64,000 nt of DNA from Parapedobacter sp. SGR-10 (GCF_011030405.1 NZ_JAAJTJ010000001.1:372001-436000); one strand, 5' to 3'. Shown: positions 1-11,000, numbered from the stretch's first letter. Notes: generated from the letters alone by a model not told the origin. Translations and numbers: made by a program.

Positions 1-2
1 TT

Positions 3-1172
3 GGTCAAGGCTCGCAAGTCAATACACAAGGTATAAAAGCGTTGGGGATGTCTGGTGCAGGCTCAGCTTTATTCGTGGATGAGAGCAGTATATTTTACAA
101 TCCAGGTGCTCTATCCAAGATGGAAGGCAATGCTGTTTCCGTAGGAGGGTCTGCTGTAATGTATCGTTCCGCTTTTCGGGAAACGGGCAGCGCGGACACT
201 TACCATACCAAATTCCAGATCTCCCCTCCTTTTTCCCTATTTACTACTTTTGGCCCTAAAGAATCTTGGTGGAAAGCAGGATTAGGCGTATACACGCCCT
301 TTGGCGGTGCGGTAGATTGGGGAACCGAATGGCCGGGAAGGTACGAGCTCAATAGCCTTCAGCTACGTGCGATTTATATCCAACCTACTTTAAGTTTCAA
401 GCTGACCGACCAGTTTAGTGTCGGTGGTGGATTTGTATATAACATTGGGTTGGTGGATTTGTCGAGATCCCTGCCTGTATTCTTTGCCGACGGATCACCG
501 GGACAGGCACAGCTATCCGGTACAGGTACGGGCATGGGGTTCAATCTGGGGGCTCACTACCATCTGGATAATGAAGTTGCTATCTCGCTGAGCTATCGAT
601 CCAAAGTCGTCACCAAACTGAAAGACGGCGACGCTAAATTTACCGTACCGACATCCGTTGCGGCCTCATTCCCAAATACGACATTTGACGCAGAACTTCC
701 TTTGCCCGCATCTTTTAATCTTGGTATAAGCTTCCCATTAAGTCCAAAAGTAGATATAGCCGTGGATGGTACTTTTATCGGATACGATGTGTACAAAAGT
801 CTTGACTTCGACTACAAGGACAATACACCGGTCCTGCAAGATACTCATCAACCAAAAAAATATGAAAATGCTTTTTCCGGAAAAATAGGGATAAATTACA
901 AAACAGGTGATCATCTCGCCTTAAGAGCAGGTGGAGGCTATGTGTACACACCTGTGAACGGCCCTTACGTTTCGCCCGAAACACCGGACAATAACCGGAT
1001 AATGGGCTCAGCAGGTTTCACATACAATATTTCGGACAAATGGGACATTACCGGTGCGTATGTTTTTCAAAGAATACAGGCTCGCACCGTCACAAGTGCT
1101 ACTTCCGGTCTCAGAGGGGCTTATAAGACAAACATCCATGCTCCAGGTCTATCATTAACTTATAAATGGTAA
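3..1172 (+). CDS. FadL/OmpP1-type outer-membrane transporter, 5' end missing
   Basis: Outer-membrane beta-barrel of the OmpP1/FadL/TodX family, which passes long-chain fatty acids and other hydrophobic molecules. The frame is open to the left edge: codons before the first visible ATG (42) read GSQVNTQGIKALGMSGAGSA, the usual FadL N-terminus after the signal peptide, so the true start lies outside the window. The family signature 'FVDESSIFYNPGALSKM' follows. The rest shows amphipathic strand spacing, and the protein ends in the aromatic-rich LSLTYKW, a typical C-terminal barrel strand. Its end overlaps the region just upstream of the SGNH lipoprotein start by a few bases, so the two are probably co-transcribed and may act together on lipids. 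The family is clear; the substrate is inferred. Confidence 0.9.
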   Translation, partial: GQGSQVNTQGIKALGMSGAGSALFVDESSIFYNPGALSKMEGNAVSVGGSAVMYRSAFRETGSADTYHTKFQISPPFSLFTTFGPKESWWKAGLGVYTPFGGAVDWGTEWPGRYELNSLQLRAIYIQPTLSFKLTDQFSVGGGFVYNIGLVDLSRSLPVFFADGSPGQAQLSGTGTGMGFNLGAHYHLDNEVAISLSYRSKVVTKLKDGDAKFTVPTSVAASFPNTTFDAELPLPASFNLGISFPLSPKVDIAVDGTFIGYDVYKSLDFDYKDNTPVLQDTHQPKKYENAFSGKIGINYKTGDHLALRAGGGYVYTPVNGPYVSPETPDNNRIMGSAGFTYNISDKWDITGAYVFQRIQARTVTSATSGLRGAYKTNIHAPGLSLTYKW

Positions 1173-1177
1173 CTATC

Positions 1178-2512
1178 ATGAAAAAATCAAATACAGAAAT
1201 CAGCTTTTTCTTAAGTTTATTCGTATCTATATTATCCGTATCCTCTTGTGCGCCAGATTTTGACGACTTTGATCAAAATTCATCAGGTCAATCGCAAGTA
1301 GATTTTTCCAAATATATAGCCGTAGGTAATTCGTTGACGGCAGGTTTTGCAGATGGGGGCCTCTATCTCGAAGGACAGCAGGCAGCTTTTCCCAATATCA
1401 TTGCGGCACAGTTGAAGTCTGTCGGAGGAGGAGAGTTCATGAGTCCTTTTTTCGCAGAGGAACAGTCCAACGGTTCCGGATATATCCGGCTGAAAGGCTT
1501 CGTAAATGATCTTCCGGTTACCGAGAATGTTACGGACAAGCTGGCAATAAGAGGAATGTCCCCTACTCAACGTCCACTCTACACAAAATATACAAATGAG
1601 ATACAAAATCTCGGTGTACCCGGCATGCGGCTGGACATGGCCTTTGTCGCCGGTGTAGGTAGTGTGTACGGCAATTCTTATTTTGAGCGCCTGCTTACGG
1701 ATGATAAAACAGAGACAGAGACATATTTTAATTTTGCCACAACCAAGGGGCACACATTTTTTAGCTTTTGGCTAGGAAACAACGATGTACTCGGATATGC
1801 GACCAATGGAGCCTATCATGATCCCAATGACCCTACCACTGCATTGACAGAAGCAGGATTATTTGCCAATTTATACACCAATTTTATCGAGGCATTGACT
1901 GCCGGAGAACGAAAAGGAGTCGTGGCCACCATTCCCGATGTCACGGTAGTACCTTACTTTAATACGGTAACTACTGCCCGCCTGGAGGCAGGGGTAAGTG
2001 CTGCTACGCAAGGCCAGTTTTCTAAAATATACATCACGACCAGCAATGGCGTACGGATGGCAACTGATGAAGACTTGTTTCCTCTGACCTTTCCTGCGGA
2101 CACATTGGGCAAGGCCGTAATCTTTGGCAATCCGGCCACGGCGGGCTATGGTCTGATCGAACAAAATCCGCTACATGACAAGTTTGTATTGGACAGAGAT
2201 GAAGTCATGGAAATCACCACACATATCGAGACCTTGAACAATACAATCAAATCCGTCGCCGAAAACAAAGAGCTTGCACTTGCAGATGCACATGACTACC
2301 TGCATCTGGTCAAAAATGGGCTTACTTTGAGTGGAATAGACATCAGTGCTTCCTACATCACGGGGAATGTATTTTCACTGGATGGTATACACCTTACACC
2401 CATGGGAAATGCCATTATGGCCAATCTGTTCATCGATGCCATCAACTTAAAATATAGCACCAATATACCACGCGTGGATATCACCAAGTACAGGGCGGTG
2501 ATTTTGCCGTAG
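1178..2512 (+). CDS. SGNH/GDSL-family lipoprotein hydrolase
   Basis: Predicted lipid-anchored esterase or lipase-like protein of the SGNH/GDSL family. Residues 1-24 form a lipoprotein signal ending in SVSSC (Cys24). Block I is GNSLTAG (residues 50-56) with the nucleophile Ser51. 'LGNNDV' supplies the block III Asn, and 'DGIHLTPMGN' near the C-terminus supplies the catalytic Asp/His pair. At about 445 residues it is longer than minimal SGNH enzymes, with insertions between blocks. An ATG 12 bases upstream (1166) overlaps the preceding gene, but 1178 begins directly at MKKSN, a standard signal start. It follows the FadL-type gene with no gap, an arrangement that fits lipid ester hydrolysis coupled to uptake. 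The substrate is unknown. Confidence 0.85.
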   Translation: MKKSNTEISFFLSLFVSILSVSSCAPDFDDFDQNSSGQSQVDFSKYIAVGNSLTAGFADGGLYLEGQQAAFPNIIAAQLKSVGGGEFMSPFFAEEQSNGSGYIRLKGFVNDLPVTENVTDKLAIRGMSPTQRPLYTKYTNEIQNLGVPGMRLDMAFVAGVGSVYGNSYFERLLTDDKTETETYFNFATTKGHTFFSFWLGNNDVLGYATNGAYHDPNDPTTALTEAGLFANLYTNFIEALTAGERKGVVATIPDVTVVPYFNTVTTARLEAGVSAATQGQFSKIYITTSNGVRMATDEDLFPLTFPADTLGKAVIFGNPATAGYGLIEQNPLHDKFVLDRDEVMEITTHIETLNNTIKSVAENKELALADAHDYLHLVKNGLTLSGIDISASYITGNVFSLDGIHLTPMGNAIMANLFIDAINLKYSTNIPRVDITKYRAVILP

Positions 2513-2584
2513 CCTATAGAAAATATGTTGTAAAACGTATATCACCTTTGTAAAAGTCGTTTCTCAGCGGCAGAGGAGAAGCGA

Positions 2585-2602
2585 GCTCGTGAGTTCACGA
2601 GC
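2585..2602 (+). terminator. Short perfect hairpin after SGNH gene
   Basis: GCTCGTGA and TCACGAGC form a perfect 8-bp stem with a 2-base loop, about 70 bases after the SGNH stop. There is no T-run, so a terminator role is only possible. Confidence 0.3.
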
Positions 2603-2645
2603 AGGCAAATCGATATGATTGCTTTTTTGATGAACTTGATTATAA

Positions 2646-2676
2646 TTGCATATAAAAACAACTTTATCTAAGTTTG
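2646..2676 (+). promoter_or_regulatory. Bacteroidota-type promoter for the OsmC gene
   Basis: TAAGTTTG at 2669-2676 matches the Bacteroidota -7 element TAnnTTTG. A TTG at 2646-2648, 20 bases upstream, fits the -33 element. The OsmC ATG at 2698 follows 21 bases later, giving a short leader. Confidence 0.6.
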
Positions 2677-2697
2677 TACTTAATAAAAAAACCAAAC

Positions 2698-3114
2698 ATG
2701 AAAATAGCACTGAACAGAGTGAATCAAGCTGTACATTTTGAAGCTTCTAGCGAGCTCTCGAATGTCAAGGTAAACATCGATGGATCGGAATCCATTGGCG
2801 GTGAAGGCAAAGGGGTACGCCCTATGGAGCTGGTATTGATGGCACTTGGCTCATGCAGTGTATTTGATTTGACAACGATCCTGCAAAAGCAACGGCAGGA
2901 GATCGAAGATATCCATGTGGAGGTCGAAGGACAAAGACGGGAAGAAATACCCAACATCTTTACCAAGATCCATATCACCTTTTCTCTCAAAGGAAAGATC
3001 GATGAAATAAAAGTACAAAAAGCTGCTGAACTAGCCGTAAAAAAATATTGTTCTGTACACGATATGCTTTCCGCCGGCGGAGTGGATATTACGTATAGCA
3101 TTAAGGTAAATTAG
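2698..3114 (+). CDS. OsmC/Ohr-family protein
   Basis: Small cytoplasmic protein (138 residues) of the OsmC superfamily, whose members reduce organic hydroperoxides with a pair of cysteines. Both family cysteines are present: one in 'LGSCSVFDL' at the start of the central helix and one in 'KKYCSVHDML'. The segment RPMELVLMALGSC is typical of the YhfA-like OsmC branch. A TTG in the same frame at 2674 lies inside the -7 promoter element, so the ATG at 2698 is the better start. The gene stands alone, with its own promoter and a hairpin after it. Peroxidase activity is inferred from family membership; YhfA-type members are poorly characterised. Confidence 0.88.
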   Translation: MKIALNRVNQAVHFEASSELSNVKVNIDGSESIGGEGKGVRPMELVLMALGSCSVFDLTTILQKQRQEIEDIHVEVEGQRREEIPNIFTKIHITFSLKGKIDEIKVQKAAELAVKKYCSVHDMLSAGGVDITYSIKVN

Positions 3115-3120
3115 TTTTTA

Positions 3121-3153
3121 TAACCTCAGCAGGTTAAAAAACTGCTGAGGTTA
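3121..3153. terminator. 12-bp perfect hairpin between convergent genes
   Basis: TAACCTCAGCAG and CTGCTGAGGTTA pair perfectly around a 9-base loop. It starts 7 bases after the OsmC stop and lies 20 bases from the stop of the convergent metallophosphoesterase gene, so it probably ends transcription from one or both sides. The T-run is weak. Confidence 0.6.
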
Positions 3154-3173
3154 AGAATTTTCCTATATATCTA

Positions 3174-4652
3174 TCACTGCTTTGTGACCGTCACCTCTTT
3201 ACTGCTTTGCGCACCTGCATCTACACGTACATCAAGCACAGTGTATTCAGAAGTTTCGATGATTTGATATATAGTCCCTTCGGAGACTTTGTATTTTCCT
3301 TTTGCCATTACGAATCGTATATTACAGTTTGGCAAATCAATATCAAAATCATTGGTAATTCGAGCCTCATTGAATGTAGCCTGTCCCGTATTATCCCACT
3401 TAAAATCCAATGTTAGATTCATGATCAGCTCATCATAGGCCGCTGTAGGATTTTTACAAAACCTAAGTGGAGGTGAGTATTGAAAAGTATCGCTGTCGAT
3501 CGTGAAAATACGAAAAAACCCTAATGTTTTCTTCCATTTGGCGATCTCTCCACTCCTGCATACAGCTCCGGGCCGAATATTGAGCGTAGGTGTCGATCCA
3601 ACAAAACTCTGGTGTGGCCGATGATTATGCCCATTGAGCAATATGTGGATCTTATGCCTGTCGACAAAAGCAGTATCTACCCGGTCAGGTCTATGCTGTG
3701 CCATGATGCGTATTTTGCCATGTCCAGCCGTATGCAGAAAACTATCCAGCAACCTCCCTTGAAGTCCCGACATAGGTGCATGGTTGGGAATATCGATGAC
3801 AGGATCACCCAAGTAATCGTCAGCTCCAATGATTCGCGTATCCAAATAAGAAAAACCATACACCCGCTTTCCCATCAGCCGATTCCATTGGGCGGCTTTC
3901 GCTGGATAATCATCCGATTTCGGTCCATAAAAATCATGATTGCCTGGGATAGAAAAAACCGGGGCATTAAAACCGTAAACACCGGAAAATCCATTCGCTC
4001 CCTCAAAATAGTTGTTGTATTTCTCCTCTGCCAATGGAGGGTTGTCAAAACCAGAACGCACAACTCCTCCCCACCCTAAAGAATCGGCATTAAAACGGGT
4101 ATAATCATGGATAATATCACCTGTAACAATAATGTACTCTGGATGAATAATATTTGCCACTTCAATAAACCGATCGAGCAGTTCCAATTCTTTAGCATAA
4201 CCTTGATCAGGGGACCCAACCCATTGCCTAGAAATATGTGGATCGCTTATATGGATAAAACGGTGCGGATTACGATAGGCTTTCAGCACTTTGACAGATC
4301 GCTTTGATATGTTTGTTTCATCGCCACTTTTAACAATCAGATCATACAGTTCTTCCGGTGTATCTTCCGGAATAGTGACCTGTATCTGCTGGTTGACTCC
4401 TACCTTCGTGAAAGTATCATATTCAAACCATCCCGTACTAACCCTATCGACCGACAAAATCACTCGGTTATAAGGGCCTTCCAAAATAATCGAATCAACA
4501 GACATACCAATTGTATTGTCATACAAGATATCTATTGCCTGCCCTATCGAAACGATCGCTGGACATGCCCTCCAAGGGTATACAATCTGGTTGGCGTTCA
4601 CCAAAGGACACCACCAAATAAAACTTAAGCAAACAAAAATAAAACCTCTCAT
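3174..4652 (-). CDS. Secreted calcineurin-like metallophosphoesterase
   Basis: Exported phosphoesterase with a two-metal active site, 492 residues. A signal peptide covers about residues 1-20. Residues 25-125 form a beta-rich N-terminal domain, and the metallophosphoesterase domain runs from about 130 to 350. All metal-ligand motifs are present: DPH (137-139), GD (178-179), GNHD (237-240), His320 and GHNH (341-344). The last 140 residues form another beta-rich domain. It is the last gene of the minus-strand SusC/SusD unit, 39 bases after the DUF4959-type lipoprotein. That placement suggests it removes phosphate from, or cleaves a phosphodiester in, the ligand imported by this locus. The target cannot be read from sequence. 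Confidence 0.85.
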   Translation of the reverse strand: MRGFIFVCLSFIWWCPLVNANQIVYPWRACPAIVSIGQAIDILYDNTIGMSVDSIILEGPYNRVILSVDRVSTGWFEYDTFTKVGVNQQIQVTIPEDTPEELYDLIVKSGDETNISKRSVKVLKAYRNPHRFIHISDPHISRQWVGSPDQGYAKELELLDRFIEVANIIHPEYIIVTGDIIHDYTRFNADSLGWGGVVRSGFDNPPLAEEKYNNYFEGANGFSGVYGFNAPVFSIPGNHDFYGPKSDDYPAKAAQWNRLMGKRVYGFSYLDTRIIGADDYLGDPVIDIPNHAPMSGLQGRLLDSFLHTAGHGKIRIMAQHRPDRVDTAFVDRHKIHILLNGHNHRPHQSFVGSTPTLNIRPGAVCRSGEIAKWKKTLGFFRIFTIDSDTFQYSPPLRFCKNPTAAYDELIMNLTLDFKWDNTGQATFNEARITNDFDIDLPNCNIRFVMAKGKYKVSEGTIYQIIETSEYTVLDVRVDAGAQSSKEVTVTKQ

Positions 4653-4691
4653 TTTTGATATGTATGATTACTACTGAATATCCGTCATTTT

Positions 4692-6050
4692 CTACTCATA
4701 AGATCCCCAAAACTGCAATTCACTCCATTGAATATAAGGAACATTATCTGTATTGTTCTTTTTGAGGACAAAGCGAATATAACGAAATGCTTTACCTGTC
4801 TTATCAGGATCGATATCAAAGCCAAATCCATCCATAACAAAAGCAATATCTTCGGCACTCTCGACCTGTGGCGCATTACCAGGTGTTCCGGAAGGGAATT
4901 TAATCTCGCAATCCGCAAGTTTTTCCCAGTCTTCTTTCCAGGCATCTGTACCGCCTGCTTCTGGCCACGAAGTCCAGTATTTGAGGTTATCTGCCTGGCT
5001 TCCATCACCGATCTCATTCGGTTTTTTAGGATTATTTGTACCCCAAACTTCAAATTCATACCATGACCATGCTGAATAAACAGGCGTACGGCCCCTTGTA
5101 TAATATTTAAAACGACTGTATTTGGCTGGCACTCCTAAATCAAATGTCACATAATTGGGCGATGGATACGCCGATGAGCTTGCTCCCGGCACATATTGAT
5201 TCATAGTAGGGGGTCTGAAATAAAAATAGGCCGAATTGTCCCAGGTATTTCCATCAAAAAGATTCCGGACACGCCCACGATACACAGATTGACTACCAGC
5301 ATTTGCCTGAATAGGATCTCCCCTGTATATACTGTTATCATAATCATATAGATCCCACACATATCGGGTTCCTTCCATTCCCTTAATCTGTGTTTCAAAC
5401 AAAGGAGTCAATACCGTATCCAATGGAGCAGCCACGTGATCCCAGCGGTCACTTAATTCAAAATAAAAAGGTTGTTCAACAGCCTCAAAATTCCGAAACG
5501 TATAACCGCCATTTTCAGCACTTGAATAATGTCGTTCGAAGAGTACCTTATCTCCGGATGCATCAAACGTGTACAACGAAACTGCTATCGGTTTTTTCAA
5601 AGTATTTTTCCATATAGCTCGTACCCCACTGAAAGTTTCCTGAGCGGTCAACGTCTGACGTATCAGAGATATCGGAGGTGTCAATGGTTGAATAGTCACC
5701 GAAACCGGCTGTGATAAATTGTTGCTTTTGTCTATAGCGTACAATTGGACGATATGTTCCTCCGTATTGGCATACCCTTCCAGGACAATCGAGTCTTTGA
5801 AAGCAGAAGCATAAACTTCCATAGGTTCCTCATTCTCACTGAAAGTGAAAACGGCTTTTGCACCTAACAAATCATTATCACTAGGCAGTCTATAATGGAT
5901 TACTGCCCCTCCATTGGTATTTTTTACACGTATATCGGTAATTTCACCAGGAGGGATGTTATCTGCCGGATCACTCCAGTCCTTTATCTCTGAGCATCCC
6001 AAAAAGAATACAGACAAAAGCACCCCTATCACTAACCATAACTTTTTCAT
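4692..6050 (-). CDS. DUF4959/DUF5126/DUF5000 surface lipoprotein
   Basis: Probable cell-surface glycan-binding lipoprotein, 452 residues. The signal ends at a lipobox (FFLGC, Cys19). The first 100 residues after it (PPGEITDIRVKNTNGGAVIHY) match the DUF4959 pattern, a fibronectin-III-like fold. The middle, with 'AIWKNTLKKPIAV', fits DUF5126. The C-terminal third, with 'FDLGVPAKYSRFKYYTR', 'YEFEVWGTN' and 'YIRFVLKKN', fits DUF5000, a discoidin (F5/8 type C)-like carbohydrate-binding module. This three-domain order is a regular partner of SusC/SusD pairs. It lies 20 bases after the SusD gene and is surely in the same operon. The family is well supported; the ligand is unknown. Confidence 0.85.
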   Translation of the reverse strand: MKKLWLVIGVLLSVFFLGCSEIKDWSDPADNIPPGEITDIRVKNTNGGAVIHYRLPSDNDLLGAKAVFTFSENEEPMEVYASAFKDSIVLEGYANTEEHIVQLYAIDKSNNLSQPVSVTIQPLTPPISLIRQTLTAQETFSGVRAIWKNTLKKPIAVSLYTFDASGDKVLFERHYSSAENGGYTFRNFEAVEQPFYFELSDRWDHVAAPLDTVLTPLFETQIKGMEGTRYVWDLYDYDNSIYRGDPIQANAGSQSVYRGRVRNLFDGNTWDNSAYFYFRPPTMNQYVPGASSSAYPSPNYVTFDLGVPAKYSRFKYYTRGRTPVYSAWSWYEFEVWGTNNPKKPNEIGDGSQADNLKYWTSWPEAGGTDAWKEDWEKLADCEIKFPSGTPGNAPQVESAEDIAFVMDGFGFDIDPDKTGKAFRYIRFVLKKNNTDNVPYIQWSELQFWGSYE

Positions 6051-6070
6051 ACTTATATATTTTTAATTTT

Positions 6071-8053
6071 TTAATTCCATCCTAGATTTTGAACTAATTT
6101 TCTGTTAGTAAGCAAAGTACTCTGCTTAATAGGCCACAAATAATCTCTTTTACGATAGGTCAAAGGATATATCTCTGTTTCCTGATAAAAATCTTCGGGT
6201 GTTTCTCCACGAATGTTCAAACCTCGTACGGGACGGTTCATATATATTTCTGCAAGTTTCCAACGTTTCAAGTCCCAAAAACGTGCCCCTTCAAAGGCCA
6301 GTTCATTCAGGCGTTCGCGTCGAATAATTTCCTGCATACCGACCTTTTGCAACGGTTTATTAGCATCAATCGCATAGTCGCTCCAACTTTCTACCACTCC
6401 TTTCAATCCGGTACGGGCCCTTACGATATCTACATAATAGTATACTTCTTCTGTGGGAGACGGAAGTGTTTCGTTCAATGCTTCGGCATACATCAGATAA
6501 AGGTCTGCCAAACGGATAATAGGAAAGGCATAGCGATGTGCGCTGAACGAGTTACTATTATCCGGTACCGCTGAACGGAAATGAAGCCATTTCTTACAGA
6601 TATAACCCGTAGAAGGATACCGTTGCACGGGATTGGCCCCTCCACCGACTCTTCCTGCCATGAGATCAGTCACCCACATATTATCGTCGGAAGTAATCCT
6701 GCTATTGCCGTATAAAGTGCCACCATCAAACATAATGGAACCGTAAAAACGGGCTTCCCTATCAAAATGAAGCTGGATAGTACGGTGGTTCTCCCGGATA
6801 TAATATTTATCATTTGCAGTAGCTGTTTTTATCTGCATCGGATCGACACCGACCCATTCTTTATCCTCTTCAATCGGCACCCCATTTTTGGTATAGAATT
6901 GTTCGACCACCTGCAGGGTCGGTGCAAAAGTCCGGTATAAACCTCCTCCATTTTGGTTCACAAAAAAGACCGGATGGCAGGCTCTTTGTAAAGCCAATGT
7001 ATTGGTCTCGGAATCTCCCCAGATGATTTCTTCGTTCCATAGTTCAGTAGCTGCACCCCTGACCTGCATAGCAAGAATGGTCTTTTCATTTAGAAGTACG
7101 GCATTAGAAGGGTTCATTACGCTGAAATCATACAATTTATGCCCGGCTTCATGCGCAATGTCAATAGCCGCTTTGAGTGCTTCAGCTGCTTTTTGCCATT
7201 TTTCGGCGCTATAAGTCTGCGGGAAAAGCTCTATGTTGCGTTCGTCCGCAATACCGGCATAGTCCGTATTGCCATTGAACAACGGGCTTGCGGCCAATGT
7301 CAGTACCTGAGCCTTGACCGCCAGAGCGATAGCTTTAGTAGGACGTCCTATTTCGTTGGTTTGGTCTTCTATCTGAAGAGGTAAATCTTCTACCGCTTCA
7401 TCCAGCAACGAAACGATATAACTCACCACTTCATCTACCGGCTCACGGTATCGTTGAGCTTCTTCTCCCTTTGCGCTGATAGGAAAGTTTTCCTTGATCA
7501 GAGGAATAGGTCCATACATTCGGAATAACCAAAAGTGATAGTAGGCTTTTAGAAATTTGACCTCTGCAATCCATCGCGCCCGTTCTTCATCATATAGATC
7601 ATAAGGTATATGTATGTTTTCCAGAAAAATATTACAATCACTCAGTGCGGTAAACAAGGCGTTCCCGCCATTTAAACTATATGTATTTTGCTTGCTTGCC
7701 CAATAATTAGCCAACGGAGATTGGGTTCCCTGTGCCCCTCTGGCAATGTACCAGAGTCGCGGATCCATGCCTTCCACAGGATCTATATACCAGGTCTCGT
7801 CACCACCCAACAGTGCCGGATTGGAACCCGCATCAGCAAAACTAGGAAGAAAGCTGAAACAACCATACAGAAACCGCTCTGCCTGATAACGAGTCTTAAA
7901 CGCATGGTCAACCGTAGGAACATTATCGGGAACTACATCCAAAAATTTACTACATGACATGACACCAAAGCACAATACATACAACAGGTACATGATGGCC
8001 CTATTCCGGACAGCACTTATTCCTGTATATTTTATATTGGTTGAATTTTTCAT
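6071..8053 (-). CDS. SusD/RagB-family outer-membrane lipoprotein
   Basis: Surface lipoprotein that caps the SusC channel and binds the ligand, 660 residues. The lipobox is GVMSC followed by SKFLDVVPDN, the usual SusD start. TPR-like helices with 'EVKFLKAYYHFWLFRMYGPI' form the family core, and the C-terminal signature 'RRERLNELAFEGARFWDLKRW' is present. It is longer than SusD itself (about 550), with inserts in the middle third. The start is 6 bases after the SusC stop. The closing residues (YLWPIKQSTLLTNRKLVQN) are typical of the RagB group. Confidence 0.93.
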   Translation of the reverse strand: MKNSTNIKYTGISAVRNRAIMYLLYVLCFGVMSCSKFLDVVPDNVPTVDHAFKTRYQAERFLYGCFSFLPSFADAGSNPALLGGDETWYIDPVEGMDPRLWYIARGAQGTQSPLANYWASKQNTYSLNGGNALFTALSDCNIFLENIHIPYDLYDEERARWIAEVKFLKAYYHFWLFRMYGPIPLIKENFPISAKGEEAQRYREPVDEVVSYIVSLLDEAVEDLPLQIEDQTNEIGRPTKAIALAVKAQVLTLAASPLFNGNTDYAGIADERNIELFPQTYSAEKWQKAAEALKAAIDIAHEAGHKLYDFSVMNPSNAVLLNEKTILAMQVRGAATELWNEEIIWGDSETNTLALQRACHPVFFVNQNGGGLYRTFAPTLQVVEQFYTKNGVPIEEDKEWVGVDPMQIKTATANDKYYIRENHRTIQLHFDREARFYGSIMFDGGTLYGNSRITSDDNMWVTDLMAGRVGGGANPVQRYPSTGYICKKWLHFRSAVPDNSNSFSAHRYAFPIIRLADLYLMYAEALNETLPSPTEEVYYYVDIVRARTGLKGVVESWSDYAIDANKPLQKVGMQEIIRRERLNELAFEGARFWDLKRWKLAEIYMNRPVRGLNIRGETPEDFYQETEIYPLTYRKRDYLWPIKQSTLLTNRKLVQNLGWN

Positions 8054-8059
8054 ATTCTA

Positions 8060-11000
8060 TTAAAATGAAAGATTAACACCTAAATTAAAAACACGCTGAA
8101 GAGGATACCCCAATCCATTGCCACCCATCTCAACATCCCACAACTTAAACTTACTGAATACCAGAAGATTGGTTCCGCTTAAATAAAAACGACAGGAAGA
8201 TAAATTAACCCGATCTATCCATTTTTTTGGTAGTTCGTAACCAATCTCCGCACTTTTGAAGCGTAAAAACGCATTATTTCGCAGAAACCAGGTGCTACGC
8301 TGATTGTTGTTATCGATAAGTATGTTTGACAGTCGTGGCCATGCCGCATTGGGATTTTGAGACAATTCTGTCCAATGGTCATCCGCAATAAATTGGGCCA
8401 AACCTGTTTCCAATATCTTGCCATCAGAAGAATGCTGACGGAAAGGTGACATGGTGGCGGCATCAATCCAAAACGAAGACCGTGCAGAACCTTGAAAAAA
8501 GATGGACACATCTAGATTTTTATATCCTGCGGACAACCCAAAGCCGTAATTTATTTCTGGAATAGTAGGGTAACCGATAGGTACTCTGTCGAGTTCATTG
8601 ATGATATTGTCACCATTGATATCCTTGTATTTGATGTCACCTGCCATATATTCTCCAAATTCTTGACGTGGAGAGTTGGCTACGTCCGCATCGTCGATAA
8701 ACAGTCTTTCGGCCACATATCCCCACTGTTGTTTCACAGCGTTACCTCTCTTTGAAAGCCAATCCATATTAAGACGAGAGTATTCTGCTTCTTCATAATA
8801 GAGATAAGTCGAACGTGCATAAGTGAAGTTTGCTCTTCCGATCAACCAGGCCGTGCTTGAAAGATTGTGCTTGTAATCCAGTGAGGCATCTATACCTCTT
8901 CCCTGAGCTTCGCCCACATTGACCTGCGGCGTACTCCACAAGCCCATTTCTACAGGAATATCTGCTCTAGATTGGAGAATATTGCTCCTATATTCGTGAA
9001 ACAGGTCCGCTATAATGTCTACTTTTCCATTAAACAGCCCCAATTCCAAACCTACATTCGTTTTACGAGCGATTTCCCATCCTATATTCGGGTTAGCATA
9101 ATTTCTGATAAGTACGCCATTATGGTTAATACCATTGAAATTATAACCTGTAGTGAAATTGCCACCACCGCCAATGGTCACCTCCGAAAGATAAAAGAAG
9201 CGTTGTGAACCTATCTCATCATTTCCGACCAGGCCATAGGTACCGCGAAGTTTCAGTTTGGAAACGATCTCTTTCAATTCGCCTTTCCAAAAACTCTCTC
9301 TATCGACAGACCATCCTATTCCCACAGAAGGGAAGAAACCCCAGCGGTGACCTTTGTCAAACTTTTCAGACCCGTTGTAACCAAAATTAAATTCAGCAAA
9401 ATAACGGTTATCGTATCCATAGGTAAGTCTTCCAGATAATCCGAGATTGCGCTGCGGCAGCGAAGCAGAAAGCGTAGCAGCATTTGCAGTAAGTGCGTTG
9501 CGGGCTATCCCTACCAACATTCCACTGACTTCATGCTTTGCATTGAAGGTACGGTTGTAGGCCAAAGAAGCCTCTCCATAAAAAGAACTCTCGACGGCCT
9601 TGTATCCGGGAGCATAGGTAATAAATTCGCTACCACCGGTAGGATTCAGTTCGGTCAGTCTATATTCATCCGTGAACCTGTTGTACTGACCTGGTAGGAT
9701 CTGATAGTAAAAAGGGCTATAGGATCTGGTAAGGTCAAATCCGGATATTCGGGTTGTATTGCCCAACAACCTACCTGTAAGTCCTGGAACCAAAGCACCC
9801 AGATCTTGTTTGAGCTCCATCTGTGCCATCATCTTAGATCTACTTTCTTGTCGATACCCTCTCAACAATTCAGCATAAGGATTCATGTATGAATCACCCT
9901 CAAAGCCCCCAAATAGAATATGTCCAGCTCTACGGAAAAATTCATCTGGTTCGAAATAAGCCGGAAAACGGACAGGACTAACCTGCAGTACTTTTCTGTA
10001 CATATCGCTACCACCTGCAATAGGACCATTATAATCATCGAATGTCCCGTGTAAACGGACAATGGCTTCTGTAGATGAGGTAAGGTTAATATTGATATTG
10101 GAGCGGAGCATGTACTGTTCATAATCGACATTACTGTTAAAATTGTTCCGCTCGTCCACTTTCAATATCCCATTGTCCTTTGCAAAGGAACCTGCAATAT
10201 AATAGCGCGCCACAGTGCCACCACCCGAAATATTCAAATTCGCACGCTGGTTCATCGCCACATCCTTAGTGATCATATCCATCCAATCTACGGCGGGATA
10301 CACAAATTGATTCCGATCGGCATTCATGGTAGCATCGATTTTATTATTCGAGTAGGGAGTCGATGCTAATGGATTGCGGGTAGATGCAGCTTCGTTTGCC
10401 AAACGCATATACGTAATGGGATCTGCCATTTTAATCGTAGAGGTAGGTTCTGAAAAAGAGTTTTCCATACGAACACTAACCCTGACTTTACCTTCTTTAC
10501 CCTCTTTGGTCGTAATCAGTATCACTCCGTTTGCACCGCGTGCACCATATAACGAGGTTGCTGTCGCATCTTTCAGGATAGAAAAGTTCTGAATATCATC
10601 GGGATGCATCTTTGACAAATCTGTAGGAGTCACTTCCACATTATCTATCAATATGAGCGGATCGACTTTACCTGCCCCAAAAGTCGTCACACCACGAATA
10701 AAGAAATCCGCATTATCGCGCCCCGGCTCGCCACTGGTTTGGTAAGAAATCATACCTGCAATGCGTCCTGCCAAAGCAGTTGTCAGGTTACTGCTCGGCA
10801 CTCTTAAATCTTTCGGAGAAACCGAGGTGATAGCAGAGATTACACTTTCTTTTTTCTGTGTTCCAAAGCCGACTACGACGACTTCCTCGAGACCTTCAAG
10901 GTCTTCTTCCATGCTGATCGTGATCTCCTGCTGATCACCTATCAATACTTCTTGTGTGATGTGACCTACCAAAGAGATCACAATGGTTTCTCCCTTACCG

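Noticed and set aside
1166..1177. Upstream ATG of the SGNH lipoprotein
   Set aside because: It overlaps the FadL gene end; the ATG at 1178 gives the regular lipoprotein signal.
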